64,000 bases of DNA from Toxoplasma gondii ME49. Lineage: Eukaryota > Apicomplexa > Conoidasida > Eucoccidiorida > Sarcocystidae. Shown here piece by piece: positions 12,659 through 24,753 of the stretch (positions are counted from its first letter, which is position 1; every line of letters starts with the position of its first letter). The stretch spans positions 889,535 through 953,534 of the forward strand of contig NC_031475.1 of assembly GCF_000006565.2 (NCBI RefSeq), read 5' to 3'. The notes beneath the pieces are model-generated. The model was not told the origin of the DNA, searched no databases, and was given only the letters and a program-made list of their open reading frames with translations. The translations under genes and the position numbers were made by a program.

Positions 12659-15600
12659 ATGTCTCACAACAAGATGTTGGCAGCGAGGCCAGTGCCGAAC
12701 TCCCTCAAGCCTCAAGATGCAACGGCTGTAGATCCTTCTCTTTTGTATGACTCTCCCTCTAACGTTCGCAACAAATCACGACAGTCTGACGAGGTTTGTG
12801 GAGATGAAATCGAACGACTCTCCACCCAGACATCCTCTGCCTCCCGGAGTCGATTCAATCAGGAGTTTCCATTGTTACGAGGCACTCCAGGAAAAAACGG
12901 AGAGCACTCTCCCCGGTCTCTATCAGCAGATCGGCATGCACTTGGGGCGGCCAGCATGACAAACAGGAAGCCGCGGGTCGCTTTCGAAACGAACGGGCGC
13001 AGACAGAGGTTCCTGAACATTTTTGAAGAGGAGGGTAGTACGGAAACGAGCTCCGTGGAGCAAGGGGAACGTCTGGCGCCTGCTGCCGCTGGACCGAACA
13101 TGGCTGCTGACTTACCGCCAGGGGAAGCCAGGGAACGTCGAGCTTGTCGAAGAGGCAGTCACGATTCCTTTCAGTGTGTCCCTTCCAAGCAAGCGAAGAT
13201 GTATCTTACCAAGGCAAAAGGCGGTCAACGAGGCTTGCCTATTTACTACTCCGAAAGCGCAGCCACGATCGAAATGCCGTCGACCAGTGTTGACCGCGCG
13301 AGGAAACGGTTCCCAGATCTTCACTCTCCATCACAGATTCCCGCTGAAGAGAGCTCGGAAAGTGAAGAGGAGGATAATCGGCTTCACTGGAAAGGGTGGC
13401 GCAAGTTGCTGGCGGAGAGACAACGCGATCTTGAACGCCACATGAAGGAGCAACAAAGAGAGATATCGAAGCAGGAAGAACGCAACGTTGGTGATGCGCA
13501 GCAGGTGACGGGTCGCAGGCGAAAGGCGATGAAGGACTGTTCCGTTGACCCCAGTGAGGTGGCAGACGCAGATGAACACGACGAAGACTCAGTGGGGATG
13601 AGAGCGCGACCAGCATTGTCGAAACAGTAAGCTCGACATTCATGAGTCCTGTGTTCTTCGCACCATCTCTCATGAGCTTTGCCGATGCGTGAACTGAGTA
13701 AATGTCTTTTTAATAAGCTCTGTCCGGTGCTAGCCGCTGTTTGCTTTCTCCCTGCAGGGGGCGTTCTTCCTTACCTCCCGCCGGACTTACTCAACCAGAT
13801 ACCCCTTGCCCTCCACAGATGCAGCAATTCATGGGTGCACTGCGGATGCCACCTGCCATGGGGCCACCGGGGGCCGTGTCTCCCAACGGCCCTGCGGCTC
13901 CAGGCTTCTATGGTGCTCCGTTTGTCTCCCCCCCTCCCTTTTATCCGGGGTGGCCTCCTCCTTATTATGCTGCGGCAATGGCGGCTGCCGCTGCAGCGAG
14001 GAAAGGTAAAAGCTTCGCTCTGTGGCTTTAAGCAGCTGGTAGTGAAAGACAAAGAAATGGCATACGCGTGTACAATGCATCTACCGTTGGAAAATCCATA
14101 TGCAGAAGGGGCGAGAACTACGATCACGCCGCAGCTGCTGGCTCCCTAGTGAAGTCACTATTTCAACAGCTGAAACTTACGAATGCTTGGAACAGGCTTC
14201 TCTTATCTGCTGAAATGAGCTGTCTTCTTGTGGTCTTTTTTCAGCAGGGGAAAAGGCAGGGATGACAGGTCAAGAGATGATACATGGTTTGAAGAAGACA
14301 TTGGAGGAGACGCGAGAAGAGATGAGGAAGAATGAAGAGGTGAGCGGATGAACACTCAAGCTCAGGCAGAATTTCTCAAGCTGCATGTATCGCATTCTGC
14401 TTCAGAACGAGGTGTAAAAAACGGTAATATGTTTCGCTTTTCATTAAAATATGGAGCAGATGAGAACGTGTAGGCGGTGTCAAAAGAAGCTGCCCAGTTA
14501 TCTTAGAGTCACATTGTATCTGCGTGCAGGAGGCAAAAAAACTTTTAGAAGAGGAGAAGGAACAACATAAAAATGAGAAGGCGGCGCTCGAGAAAGAGCT
14601 CACCGAGATGGTAAGATACGAGCTTCATCAGTTGATTGCCTTGTCGTTCTGTATCGATCACGATATACTGTCGCATCACTGCGTTGCATCATTGCTTCTC
14701 ATTTGTTAATGAATTTCACAGCGCGAAGCGAGTGAACAGCGTGCGCGAGAACTAGTAGGAGCAGAACTCAAGCAGAGCGAGCTTGAGAAGCAAATCAAGA
14801 TGCTCCGCGAGGAATTTGACATCTTGACACGCGTCCACAACGAGCTGAAGGAGCAGTTTGCACACGAAAAGGAAGGCCTCGTGACTGAAAACAAAAATCT
14901 GGCGGTACGCTGTCAGGCTACCAGTGTCCGTGTGTATCCTTTACATGCGACATTACGTGGACCGTATAAAAAGTAAGCCACTTGTTAATTCTTGTCCCTG
15001 TATGTTGGTTTCAGACGAAGGTCGAGGACCTAGAGAACGACCTCAGCTTCTCAAAAGACCAGCTGCTAGTAGCGCGCGAAAGTCTTATCGCGGCAAGGGC
15101 CAAGCAACAAACTGCAACTCAGGCCCATGAACAGGATTTGAAGACTCTTCAGGTGAGACAGCCATCCCGCCTTCACTCAGTCAGAAAGACTGTATCCGCA
15201 TCAGATTAATATCACTCGACACAACGAACCAAACTGGCATGACCTGCAATCTTGTGTTTGCAGGAATACCGTCGTGAAAATGAAACGCTCAAAGAGGATG
15301 TAAAATACTTGAAGACCCTAAACACCTCTCTCAACGAGAAGGTGCAGCGCCTTATTAGTGGCCAGGGTGTCGGAAATGAGGACGATCGGCTATATGGGCA
15401 GTCTGAAGCCGCAGGGCAAGGGGAAGCGCCGAGGCTGAGACAGCCTTGTCCAACCAGTTCGTTTTCTCCTGATGCAGCTGCTCTCCAGCACCTCTTCAGT
15501 CCACAGGTCCAGCAGCGTCTGCTGAAGGAACGTCAAAAGGAAAGCCTTGGAGCTATGGGGGCAAACACGGGTGTGAAAGTGAGTCAATATAAATGGAATT

Positions 15601-16741
15601 ATGTGCTTCATTCAAACACAGAACAAAAACAGATTTCCGCAAAAAAATCCCGAGTGCATTGGATGTAAAGCATGTATTGTGTTCCTGTTTGTAGGATGCC
15701 ACTTTTCCGCTTCCTGCTACTCTCCAAGGGGCTGCTTCCATGACTTCGGTGGTCCCCGCAGAGAGGCACGGCATTCCAGAGGCATCTTCACTGCCCTCAC
15801 AGAGCCCGCGAGAGATTTTCCCTTCGACCGAAAATCGGGGCGCGCCGAGAGCTCACAGGCTATCTTCAGTAGAGATGCGTTTTCTCTCTCACCTGCACCA
15901 ACGAGGACAGACGAATCAACTCGATCAGCAGGACCCTTTCAGGGCACGGCTGGTGTCATTTGCACAAACGGCCCTGCAGAGGCGGAATTCTCAGGCAGAG
16001 GAAAGTGGTACAAAGCTACACGCAAACGAATCCCCTCGTACGATGATGAGGCGAGAATCCTACTTGCGGCCTCCCTCACCCAACAAGCAGGGAGCTCGTA
16101 CCAGTGGTATGCCTACTTACCAGGGAAGTGTTCCTCATCCAACAGGAACTCGACCTCAACTTTTCCCCTCCTTACCTTTTGCTGAAAAAGTGCCGACGGA
16201 CTGTGCATCTGGAACTGATTGCCCACGGCAGGTGATAAAAGATCCCTTTTCTTTTATGCCGTTACCTTCATCGAACCGTGTTTTCTCTACAATGAGCACG
16301 GGAAGCGAAAGCGCGTTTCCAAATCTTCCTTCACCAAGACCATATATCTGCAGAGCTGGTGTCAGTTCTCCAAGAGAGGTGAAACCAGTATCCGCAAGAC
16401 TTCATGGGAAAAGCCCCGGAGTTTGTCCTTCAACGCCAGGTACAACTTCTTTCCCAGGATCCGGTGGTACGAGTACTCTCAACAGCGCCAGGACACAGTG
16501 GCTTCTCCAACGAGTATCACGCATTTCGAGGCTTCACGGCCTACAAAATATACAAGAGAAGCTAAAAGATTTTCCACCAGCATTACTGGCTGCTGCCAAT
16601 GCGCCCTCGATGACGTTAGGGGCTAACGAAAATGTTGAGAAAAATGGAGGGAAAGAGGAAACGAGCTCTACCTGTGACGATCGCAAAGGGAAAACAGGAA
16701 TTTCTGAATCCAATGATACATGCATACGAACCCAAGTCTAA
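12659..16741 (+). CDS. Coiled-coil protein of 1,024 residues, function unknown
   Basis: Eight exons join in phase: 12659-13626, 13758-14005, 14245-14339, 14530-14610, 14722-14904, 15015-15152, 15264-15578 and 15695-16741. The N-terminal 320 residues are polar and low in structure, with an acidic stretch (ESSESEEED) and a short basic helix. Exon 2 encodes a Pro/Gly/Ala segment (PPFYPGWPPPYY, then an Ala run). Exons 3-7 encode about 200 residues of heptad-rich, Glu/Lys/Leu-rich sequence, a long coiled coil. The last exon is a 348-residue Ser/Pro-rich tail. The ATG follows GCC and is the first in frame. The layout (disordered head, coiled coil, disordered tail) is common in cytoskeletal, centrosomal and inner-membrane-complex scaffold proteins of apicomplexans. 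That role is inference; I recognise no family. Confidence 0.8.
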
Positions 16742-17903
16742 GTTTCCGTGACCTCGTTCGTAAAGACGCAAACTGCTAACACGCTAACGTGCAGCTACGT
16801 TCTACGGAGCAGCAGATTGCTTCCGTCGCAAGGTGATTTTAACTGTTCTTGAGCCGCTTCGGGGTTCCGAACAGCATGCAGGTATCGAAAGAGCTCACTG
16901 CAGCACTGTGTAAATATGTGTGTGGCAAGCTGGAGTATACATCAACGGTAGTTTCTCTGTTCGCATATGTAAGACCGCAAATTACGTTTGCCACATTTTG
17001 TGTTCCTCAACCAGATTCCTGCTCAAACTAGTAACCCTTGTCATGAACAGCAGTTTGCATTAATGTGCTCCACAGTGTCCGTGAGCATTCCAGGGAGTTT
17101 CAAGTTTTGGGATTTGAGAACAATTCATCGAACGCGTCTTTGGTTATTTGCCGTGCGGTATGGAAACTGAGCGCAGGACGACCGTCCCTCAATACTATAC
17201 CAGTTTAGATCTGCTTTGAAAGCAACAAGCAATTCAGGAAACGCATCTGGGTGCTGTTGTTTTCACATTGAGTCAACCGTGAGAGTCCGGTTAGCATATT
17301 TTCTGAAGGGATAGCAAAACAGACGGCATGTACTCTGCCTCTGTGGTGAGTCATAGTGACTAGCTGGTTTCACATAAGTGACGTCATCCAGCTTCCGGGA
17401 AAAACAGTCGTTTGTTGGCTCCCGGGGACTGTGGACTGACGTCTGCGATGGAGCACGACGCGGTTACTATTGCCGCTAAGAGGTAACCGGCACATGATTC
17501 CACTGTGGCAGTTTTGGCTCCGCTAGAACGCCCTACTTGGCATTTTCCCGTGGTGAGTGTGGCTCACCGTCACTGACCTTACGGGGAATATCCCGGTAGT
17601 TCGTTAATCGATGTCTTCCGCGCCATATGAGGGTCATCAAAACGAAGCTTCCGCGGTCGGCTCCAACTCTACGTTGTGCAATTTGGCCTATTTTTTGAAA
17701 AATGCCAGACTCTGTGCTGCATGATCCATTTTCCTGCTGAAGCGTTGTACATAGAGCACCGACTTGAAAGATGCTGTGTATAGACACCTTGGGGCAAGTC
17801 TCCGAAAAATCAGGTGCTTTCCACAGTGGTGATATCGTCAGGAGGCGCACACGGATAACACGGACACACAGGTAGTAATCTCGTCGTGTAACAGTAAGCA
17901 ACA
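16742..17903. other. Intergenic region, nothing seen
   Basis: It lies between the stop of the coiled-coil gene and the ATG of the aspartyl protease on the same strand. It should contain the protease promoter. Only short frames without motifs. Confidence 0.5.
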
Positions 17904-20310
17904 ATGAGGCTGTTTCACACGATTGCATGCTTGGCTGTCTGCTGCTGCCCAGCGTTTGCGGCAAAGGCACGATCGAAACACATGGTTCGCGAACGTGTAG
18001 CAGAACAAGAGATTTTCGCACAAACGGGGTCCGTAGAGGAATCTCTGTTCCACAAACCCGAATTCAATGTGCTGCTGAAAAATCGTTACCAAGAAACCGG
18101 TCTTAAGGATTTTATATCTCGTCTTCTCGAGCATCATGGGGCCCTGGCGACCGGCAAACACGATGCTGCCCAGAAGGCCCACCAGGAGCTACTCAACTTT
18201 CATAACAGTCAATACTTCGGAGAAATCCAAGTTGGGACGCCTCCTGTTTCGTTTATTGTGGTAAGTCTATGGACCACTTTACCTGAAAAAAGATTCTTAA
18301 CTATTTTATTAAGGTTTTTGATACCGGATCCTCAAACCTCTGGATACCCGCATCTGAGTGCAAACAGTACGGCAGCACCTGACACCGGTAATCCGCGATG
18401 CTCTTAAGACCAAGAATGTCGTGTTGCAGAGGTGGTTGTGTGCCGCATACCCGCTTTGATCCAAAAACTTCCTCTACTTACCTACCGATAAATGCTGGTG
18501 CTGGGGAACCAGCCATCGCCTTTATCCAGGTAGGCAAGATGATAAGCTGGACTATGTGATGGAGGTTACCTCGTTTGCCAGTACGGGACAGGTGCATGTG
18601 TTCTTCGGATGGCGAAAGATACGGTGTCCATTGGAGGGATGTACGACAAACTACTCTTCACTTCCAACTCAAGCATTTCTCACCATTTTTCCAGACGAGT
18701 GCAAAATCAAACCCTCGGCTTAGCCCTTCAGGGTAAGGTCTTCTAGGCGAAGCCGACACTCTTGCCCTTTGCATCATTTCCAGAGTCCGTGCATCCGTTC
18801 GCCGATCTGCCGTTCGATGGCCTCGTTGGCCTCGGTTTCCCTGATGTCGCAGGAGAAGAAGGCCTTCCGCCCGACGCTCTTCCCCTCGTGGACTCAATGA
18901 TGAAGCAAGTGAGGGAATAAGAAGTTAAATCAAAACTGAAGGCATTGGTATCAACCACGGATGTGCAGAAACTACTTAAAAGAAATGCGTTCGCCGTATA
19001 TATGAGTGAAGATTTGAATCAGTGAGCAAATACAGTACGTGATGCCTACGTCGGATCAACAGCAATATGCTTGTTTTTCAGGCCTGGAGAAATAACGGTA
19101 ATTAAAGACTTTATCCGTTCGTCTTTGTCTGCGCGACATCAGAATACTGGATAGTTCGGCTCCGTAAACCCTCGACATACGTTCGAAGGCCACAAACCCC
19201 AGTGGTTCCCCGTGATATCTCTGGGTAGGCACTATGAAATTACGTGGTGATCAACGATATTGAATCCCTTGCTGCTACCAGACTACTGGTGCGAAACGAC
19301 CTATGCAATAGGAATCGCTCTCTCAGTCGTGAATTGGAAAACCGTCCGTGCAGGGAAGTTGGAGTTCATGGCCTACGCCTCAATAGAAAGTCTCTAGGCT
19401 TTTGCGAACGCACTCGGTGCAAAGCGGCCGTGGACACGGGTTCAAGCTTGGTAAAACCGCCGTATAGTTTTCAGTTGTATGAGAACCGAAATGCTTCGTT
19501 TCAGATCACCGGCCCCTCGAAAGTGATTAACCCTCTCCTAAAATCGCTAAACGTGGCTGAAGACTGTTCAAACAAAGGCAATCTCCCAACGGTACTAGCG
19601 TAACACACATCGTCTGCTTTGCTATACTGAGGTGAGATTCTGTACCCGACAGGTCACATTTATTCTTGAGGACACTGCCGGACGTCTCGTTAAGTTCCCA
19701 CTGAAACCATCTGACTATCTAGTCGAGGAAGTCGACTCTGTAAGTGTTCACAATCTATATGCAGCATGCACTGGGCATTACATCGTTGGTTCACCGCAGC
19801 AAGGAAGATTGGTCACTTGCGTAGCTGGCTTCATACCAATGGTAGACTGACCACAGCTGTAACACTGTCTCCTGCCAGCAGGACCACGCCATTTGCTCAG
19901 GATGTTCCTGCTCCTCGTGGTCCTCTTTTCGTTCTTGGGAATTCGTTTATCAGGAAGTTCTACACAATTTTTGATCGGGATCACATGGTATAGTTATATT
20001 ACATCAAACTGTTCGCCCATCCTCACAACATTCCTTTCCGACAGATGGTTGGATTCATGAGGTAAAGCAGACACCCGCTTGTCGTCTACACAGCTCTTCA
20101 TGCTTTTAGACCCAATGTGATCCTCAACTTTCAGAGCCAACCACAACGGTAAGTTCTACCAAAAGAACTGCATATGGAGTGGCAGCACAGCACACTGAAT
20201 TCAAAATAGGAAGTGGCCCATCAATGAAAGAATCATCCGGGAGCTCAACCAGCATCTATTGGGCAGCACTGCTCGGCGTTATGAGCTTGTGCGTCAGAGC
20301 GACCGTTTGA
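17904..20310 (+). CDS. Pepsin-family (plasmepsin-like) aspartyl protease, A1 clan
   Basis: Secreted or membrane-bound acid endopeptidase. Exons by frame and splice sites: 17904-18260, 18314-18366, 18430-18529, 18582-18640, 18695-18732, 18784-18908, 18969-19021, 19082-19097, 19155-19243, 19354-19450, 19505-19591, 19653-19739, 19800-19841, 19901-19987, 20045-20061, 20135-20148 and 20186-20310, about 481 residues. A signal peptide (residues 1-20) and a propeptide precede the core. The first active site is VFDTGSSNLWIP (Asp122), the flap is QYGTGACVL, and the second site is AAVDTGSSLITG (Asp324). ESVHPFADLPFDGLVGLGF and FVLGNSFIRKFYTIFD are typical of plasmepsin/cathepsin D relatives. The C-terminus ends in a hydrophobic helix (IYWAALLGVMSLCV) after a Ser/Gly stretch, which suggests a membrane or GPI anchor. 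Introns are mostly 50-63 nt. The last three short exons are the least certain; one intron there would be only 37 nt. I do not assign an ASP number. Confidence 0.9.
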
Positions 20311-20395
20311 GACGGTTCCGCATTCCAGAGAACCGAGAAACCGGGTGAGGCGAGAGCGCATCACTGTGTTCTTGAGCGGCTGCGCATGCGTAAAC

Positions 20396-22809
20396 TCAAT
20401 CAACAGCTTCAAGTGTTTCTCCCTGAAAACAAAACCGCAGTGGAGTTTTGCTGTCGTGTCGCCGGAGACGACTCTCAGAACAGCTCAGGAACCTAAACGG
20501 ACAAATGCACCTAAGTTTTGATGGAAACATGAACTGTGTCTTGAACTTACGTATAGGTTAAACCGTTTCCGGTTCCTCTCTGGCTCATGTGCGATTTGCT
20601 CGTACATGTCATGCGTCCACTTTGAGTTCTGCCCGCCGGCTGCGCACATACACAGAAAACCACCGAACAGCTGCACTTTCACTTGACAAAACAGCGGGGA
20701 GGATAGACATACAAAATCCACGGGGCGCTTGCCTCGCTCAACACGCCAAGCAGGAATTTGACCTGTATTAACTTACGTCCTCCGTTCCACGGTGAACTCC
20801 TGGTCGGTGGTCTTTGAATAGATGACACCTGATACAAACAGGATAGCAACAGTGCACATGAAGATTATGGGCCAACAACGAACCAAAAAATCGAGTCAGA
20901 ATGCTTGTTAATAAACTGATCAAAGACTCACCGGATAAGTGTGCTGTACTACAGTAGGGGCACTCCATTGAGATGGAGGGTACGACCACTGAGACCGCGA
21001 TAATGGCGGGCCCAAAGAACCACTATTGAGTGGGAAACGACGACTGCTCCGCTGATAGTCCTGTTGCCGCTGCCCTAACAACGGAGGATTGTTCCTGAGG
21101 TGTCTTCCATATTGGGTCCCAACAGGTAAAGGCTGCCTCAAAATTCGAGAGGGCTGACGATCTGATAGGTGACGCCCAAAACCTGTGGAAGCGGGATCAG
21201 CTGTTGGCCCGATATTGGCCCGCTCCACTGTGACGCGTTTTTCGTGGTGGAGGTGTCTCTCGCGTTGGAATGGCTCCTTCCGGAAGGCGCGGCGGCGCTG
21301 GACTTTCATATCTCTCGAGAGTTCGCTTGCTCTGGTATCCGGGCCGGCAACCTCGGCGGCTAAGACAAGTCGCCCATCAGTGCACCTGCTTAGTGCCTCA
21401 GATGTGTCCCTGCCATAATTACGTGCAACAGAGCTCTCCATCCCGTGTTGCTGCCCATTATCTTTTGCATTTAGGCTTTGCAGTACACGCCGCTTGCCCT
21501 GCTCAACGTCACACGGAGCTGCGTGATCTGCGATGCCTCTTTTTTCCGTGGTGGAGGGGTGTTCCCGGTTGAGAGCCTGACTTCCGTCATCGACCCTCGG
21601 CGGCAGTGACTGCCTGTTGATGCTCTCCTCTCTATCTAATGATCGTACCCTCTTACGTCTGCCTAGACCAACCAGTTCATGCGCCGACGCCGCTGAATCG
21701 GATTCGGCTGCTGTCCGCTGTGGCTCTCCAACGTCTTCACCTTTTTCTTGTGACTCGCCATGATGCACGCCATCATGGTCCACAGCCTGCTCCGCCTTAT
21801 CTCCAGTGTTCGTCTGGTTCACAAAATGAGCCGCGCCATCAGTTGAATTCCGGTTGTCGTCAGGTACTACCCGCTGTCGAGAACCACTGACCTCGGATGA
21901 GCCACTGGCTGACACCGACCTAAGAGACCGACTGCGTGACGGAAGATGCGCGCCTACACATGCCCGTTCCGACTCAGAGCATTTGGCCTCTACCATCGCA
22001 CCCTGATTCACTTTATTTTGATCACGCTTCACTCCTAAAGATTCCCTGTTGAGCGGACGATCGAGTGAAGAAGTCCTTGTCCACGGACCTGAACGGCGCG
22101 GTTGGCTTCGGCGCGCCTCTCGGCTCCCATTTTTCCTTGCCCTTGATCTGGACTGACGACTGCGAGATGAGCATGGTGAGTCACTGCACCGTCTCGGAAC
22201 GGTCTGTCCTGTGGCACGTCGAAATGATTCACGACTACCAATCGTTGCAATAGCCGGAGCTGCCCTGCTTCTCATGTGACTATCTGGGCGCCCGTTTGTC
22301 TCCGACTTTTCCTGTCTTTTTGGAGAAGGACTATCACCTCTCTGACCAACAGATGACCGCGATTTGTAAGCTGAAGAGCGCGTACGACTGTCGTTTCTTC
22401 GTCGTGTGTCGTTCTCCCTGTGATACGGAGAGGCCCGACGACAGGACCTGGATCGTGACACTCTACGTAAGCTGTTGCGGTAATGTCTGGAATTGGTTGG
22501 GCTGTGCCTGCAGTATCGCGCTCCGTGTGTCGCCCTTTGCCCATCATTTCGAGATCTGTACCTTTCTGCGCGCCCTGGGCTTGGCCTCAAGTCTCGAGAG
22601 CTCTGTCTAGTACGATGTCGGCTGAGGCGCTCTCTCGCTGGAGATTCGCTACGCCTGTTTCGTGATCCATCGCGCAGCCGATTCTTCTGTTCACCACCTG
22701 AGCACCGCATGTGTTGGTACCTCATCCTGCTATCACGACTGTATCCACTCTTTTGAACTGAAGGTGCAGCGACAGCTGACCTGTCCTCACTGGCCCCACT
22801 TGCCTGCAT
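20396..22809 (-). CDS. RS-rich nuclear protein, possible splicing or RNA-processing factor
   Basis: The main exon (20932-22809) encodes 626 residues dense in Arg-Ser, Ser-Arg and Arg-Arg, above all in the first 300, then an acidic/Ser middle and a Gln/Pro/Tyr-rich end. It closes at a strong donor (CCG|GTGAGT); reading on gives a stop four codons later. An in-phase downstream exon (20551-20670) carries the motif NSKWTHDMYEQIAHEPERNR. A possible 27-nt last exon (20396-20422) ends the protein. A small exon near 20778-20800 is also conceivable but does not keep phase. RS domains usually mark nuclear speckle proteins; the W-x-HD motif faintly recalls the Barentsz/CASC3 motif. Both are inferences. 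The 3' end faces that of the aspartyl protease with about 85 bp between the stops. Confidence 0.72.
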
Positions 22810-24753
22810 TCACTTGCCTGCGCATTCAACTTGATTCCTTTGTGGATTTACTCCGTAACTTGCAAGTTCCGCTACCACTGTCGAAGGGATGCCAGCGACA
22901 CGGAAAGCCAGTACGAAGCGTAGCTCCTGCAGGAACCGCCTGTAGAAAGTTTCATGTGGTCCCGGTACTGCGGCACCTTTTCAGGAAAAGACACCACTGA
23001 AGCACTCGGACGACTACGCACTGTTAATGCAGAAGAACTGTTTGCGTTCACCCAACGAAAAACATTTCTGTTTCATTTGACACGTGGCCGGGGCGCGCAA
23101 GCAGAGACAGCCAGCAACACGAGAGAAAAGGTGAGGGGAACAAGACGAGACTACAAAGGGCATCACGACTGTTCGCACGGTTAGACCGCATGTGCTGATC
23201 CGACCCAGCACACCTCAAAGGTTGTCGGAACTACGGTCTTTCAAAAACATGATTAAAAAGATGGAAGCCGTTCAAACAGGAACTTCACTTGATGACAATT
23301 ATAATTGGCGATAATTCTCATGCTGATGCTACGTTTTTAAAGGCACCTGTAGTTGCGTGCCCTTACGAGAGTCCCGCTGCATGTACGACGACGGTGTGCA
23401 CCAGAAATGCCGTCCGCCTCGACCCACCGTGCCTCATTTGGCGCTTCGAGCCACTTGCATCGCGGCCACGTTGGATGAGCGAATCGTTTTTGTGCAAGAG
23501 ATCCATTGACACACTTATCGTCGGCACACTAAGCTTCCTCCTGCGGTAGGTAGGTACACGCCACTTGTTTCCGCTCTACCAGAGAAGCCCATGCAGACGC
23601 CTGCGGCAGCACGATCGACAGATGTTCAGTGCTTTCAGTCTTGCCCTCCATTTTCCTGCTTGACTAATGAATGCATTCATCAAATTCATTGTTAGTCGTG
23701 CCTAGAAAATTACCATTAGAGCTAACAGAGGAACCCAAGGCAGGTGGAGCATTCCATCAAAGGTGCAGCAGTCCCTCCAACAAGCACCGCCGTGCCCTCC
23801 GAGGTAATGCACATTTCGTTCCGATACCAGGACGATAGCATCCAGCCTCAAGTGACCGTTTTTGCCATGGGATTGCAAACATCTTACTTCGAAAGGGTAG
23901 GAGAGAGGCATACTGCAGTAATTCGTTGCAGCTGTCGCTGCAGAGGAAGTCACTTAGTAGTCTTTTCGCCCGTTCGCCGCTAGCTGCAGGTGCCCTGGGG
24001 GAGAGAGCTCTCCTAACAACAGTGCTACGTTCGATGCCATTTTCGGGCAGGTTCTGACATCGAAGATGCTGTTGGCACACATGCCATCTGCGCCTCTGAA
24101 GGGGTAGCTTTGCTGCTACGTACAGTGGACAGTCCGGGAGCATCAGCTCCCGAGAGTTCCTCAAAGTGACCTTCTCTGTTCTATGGCGCAGCCTTAGGGC
24201 GCCAGCGGCGTTTTCCGAGAAGAATGAAATAGTCCAAACGCGTGTTTACATATAGGGTCCCCAAATAGATCACCCGATGATTCAAGGTGAAGAGGCGGAC
24301 CTGCCCCTGGAAACAAATAGCAAGGCATCATCCCTCCGTACTACCATAAAAGAGGAAAGGCAACTGAAATCTGGCAAACAACTATGTTGCCACGTGTGTG
24401 GTCTACCCAGGAGTCTATATGTGACACACAGCCGGCAACCTTGTGGCCAGTAGCGCGCCATGGAAAATCGGCGCCCAAAAGGGGATTTGTTCTTTACTGC
24501 GTTAGAAACGATTCATAGCTGAGTGACCTTCCGCCAAGCTGCACGAAAGCCTTTTGCCTGATATGAAAAGCTTCACGTTAGTCTCTGAACCATTTTACGA
24601 AGTGCCATCCTTATGCATTGACAAGGAAACTAGCAGTGTCTTTATGAACCAGATTTATGTGACAGAGTCATCACATACCATTCAAGTGGCAAACTTCCCT
24701 TGATATATTCATTTTGACTCCATGATTTTCTTCCCCCATATGCTTATGGTCCA
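22810..24753. other. Gene-poor stretch, nothing recognised
   Basis: Upstream of the RS-rich gene and downstream of the next minus-strand exon. Short frames occur on both strands without motifs, coding bias or paired splice sites. Confidence 0.45.

Noticed and set aside
18267..18430. Protease exons reading as stop-containing, suggesting a pseudogene
   Set aside because: Short introns with correct donors and acceptors restore VFDTGSSN and the following Cys-rich loop in frame.
19244..19353. In-frame TGA and apparent one-base frameshift in the aspartyl protease
   Set aside because: Treating 19244-19353 as a GT-AG intron joins YEIT to EVGVHGLRLN in phase and gives the expected family sequence, so no break is needed.
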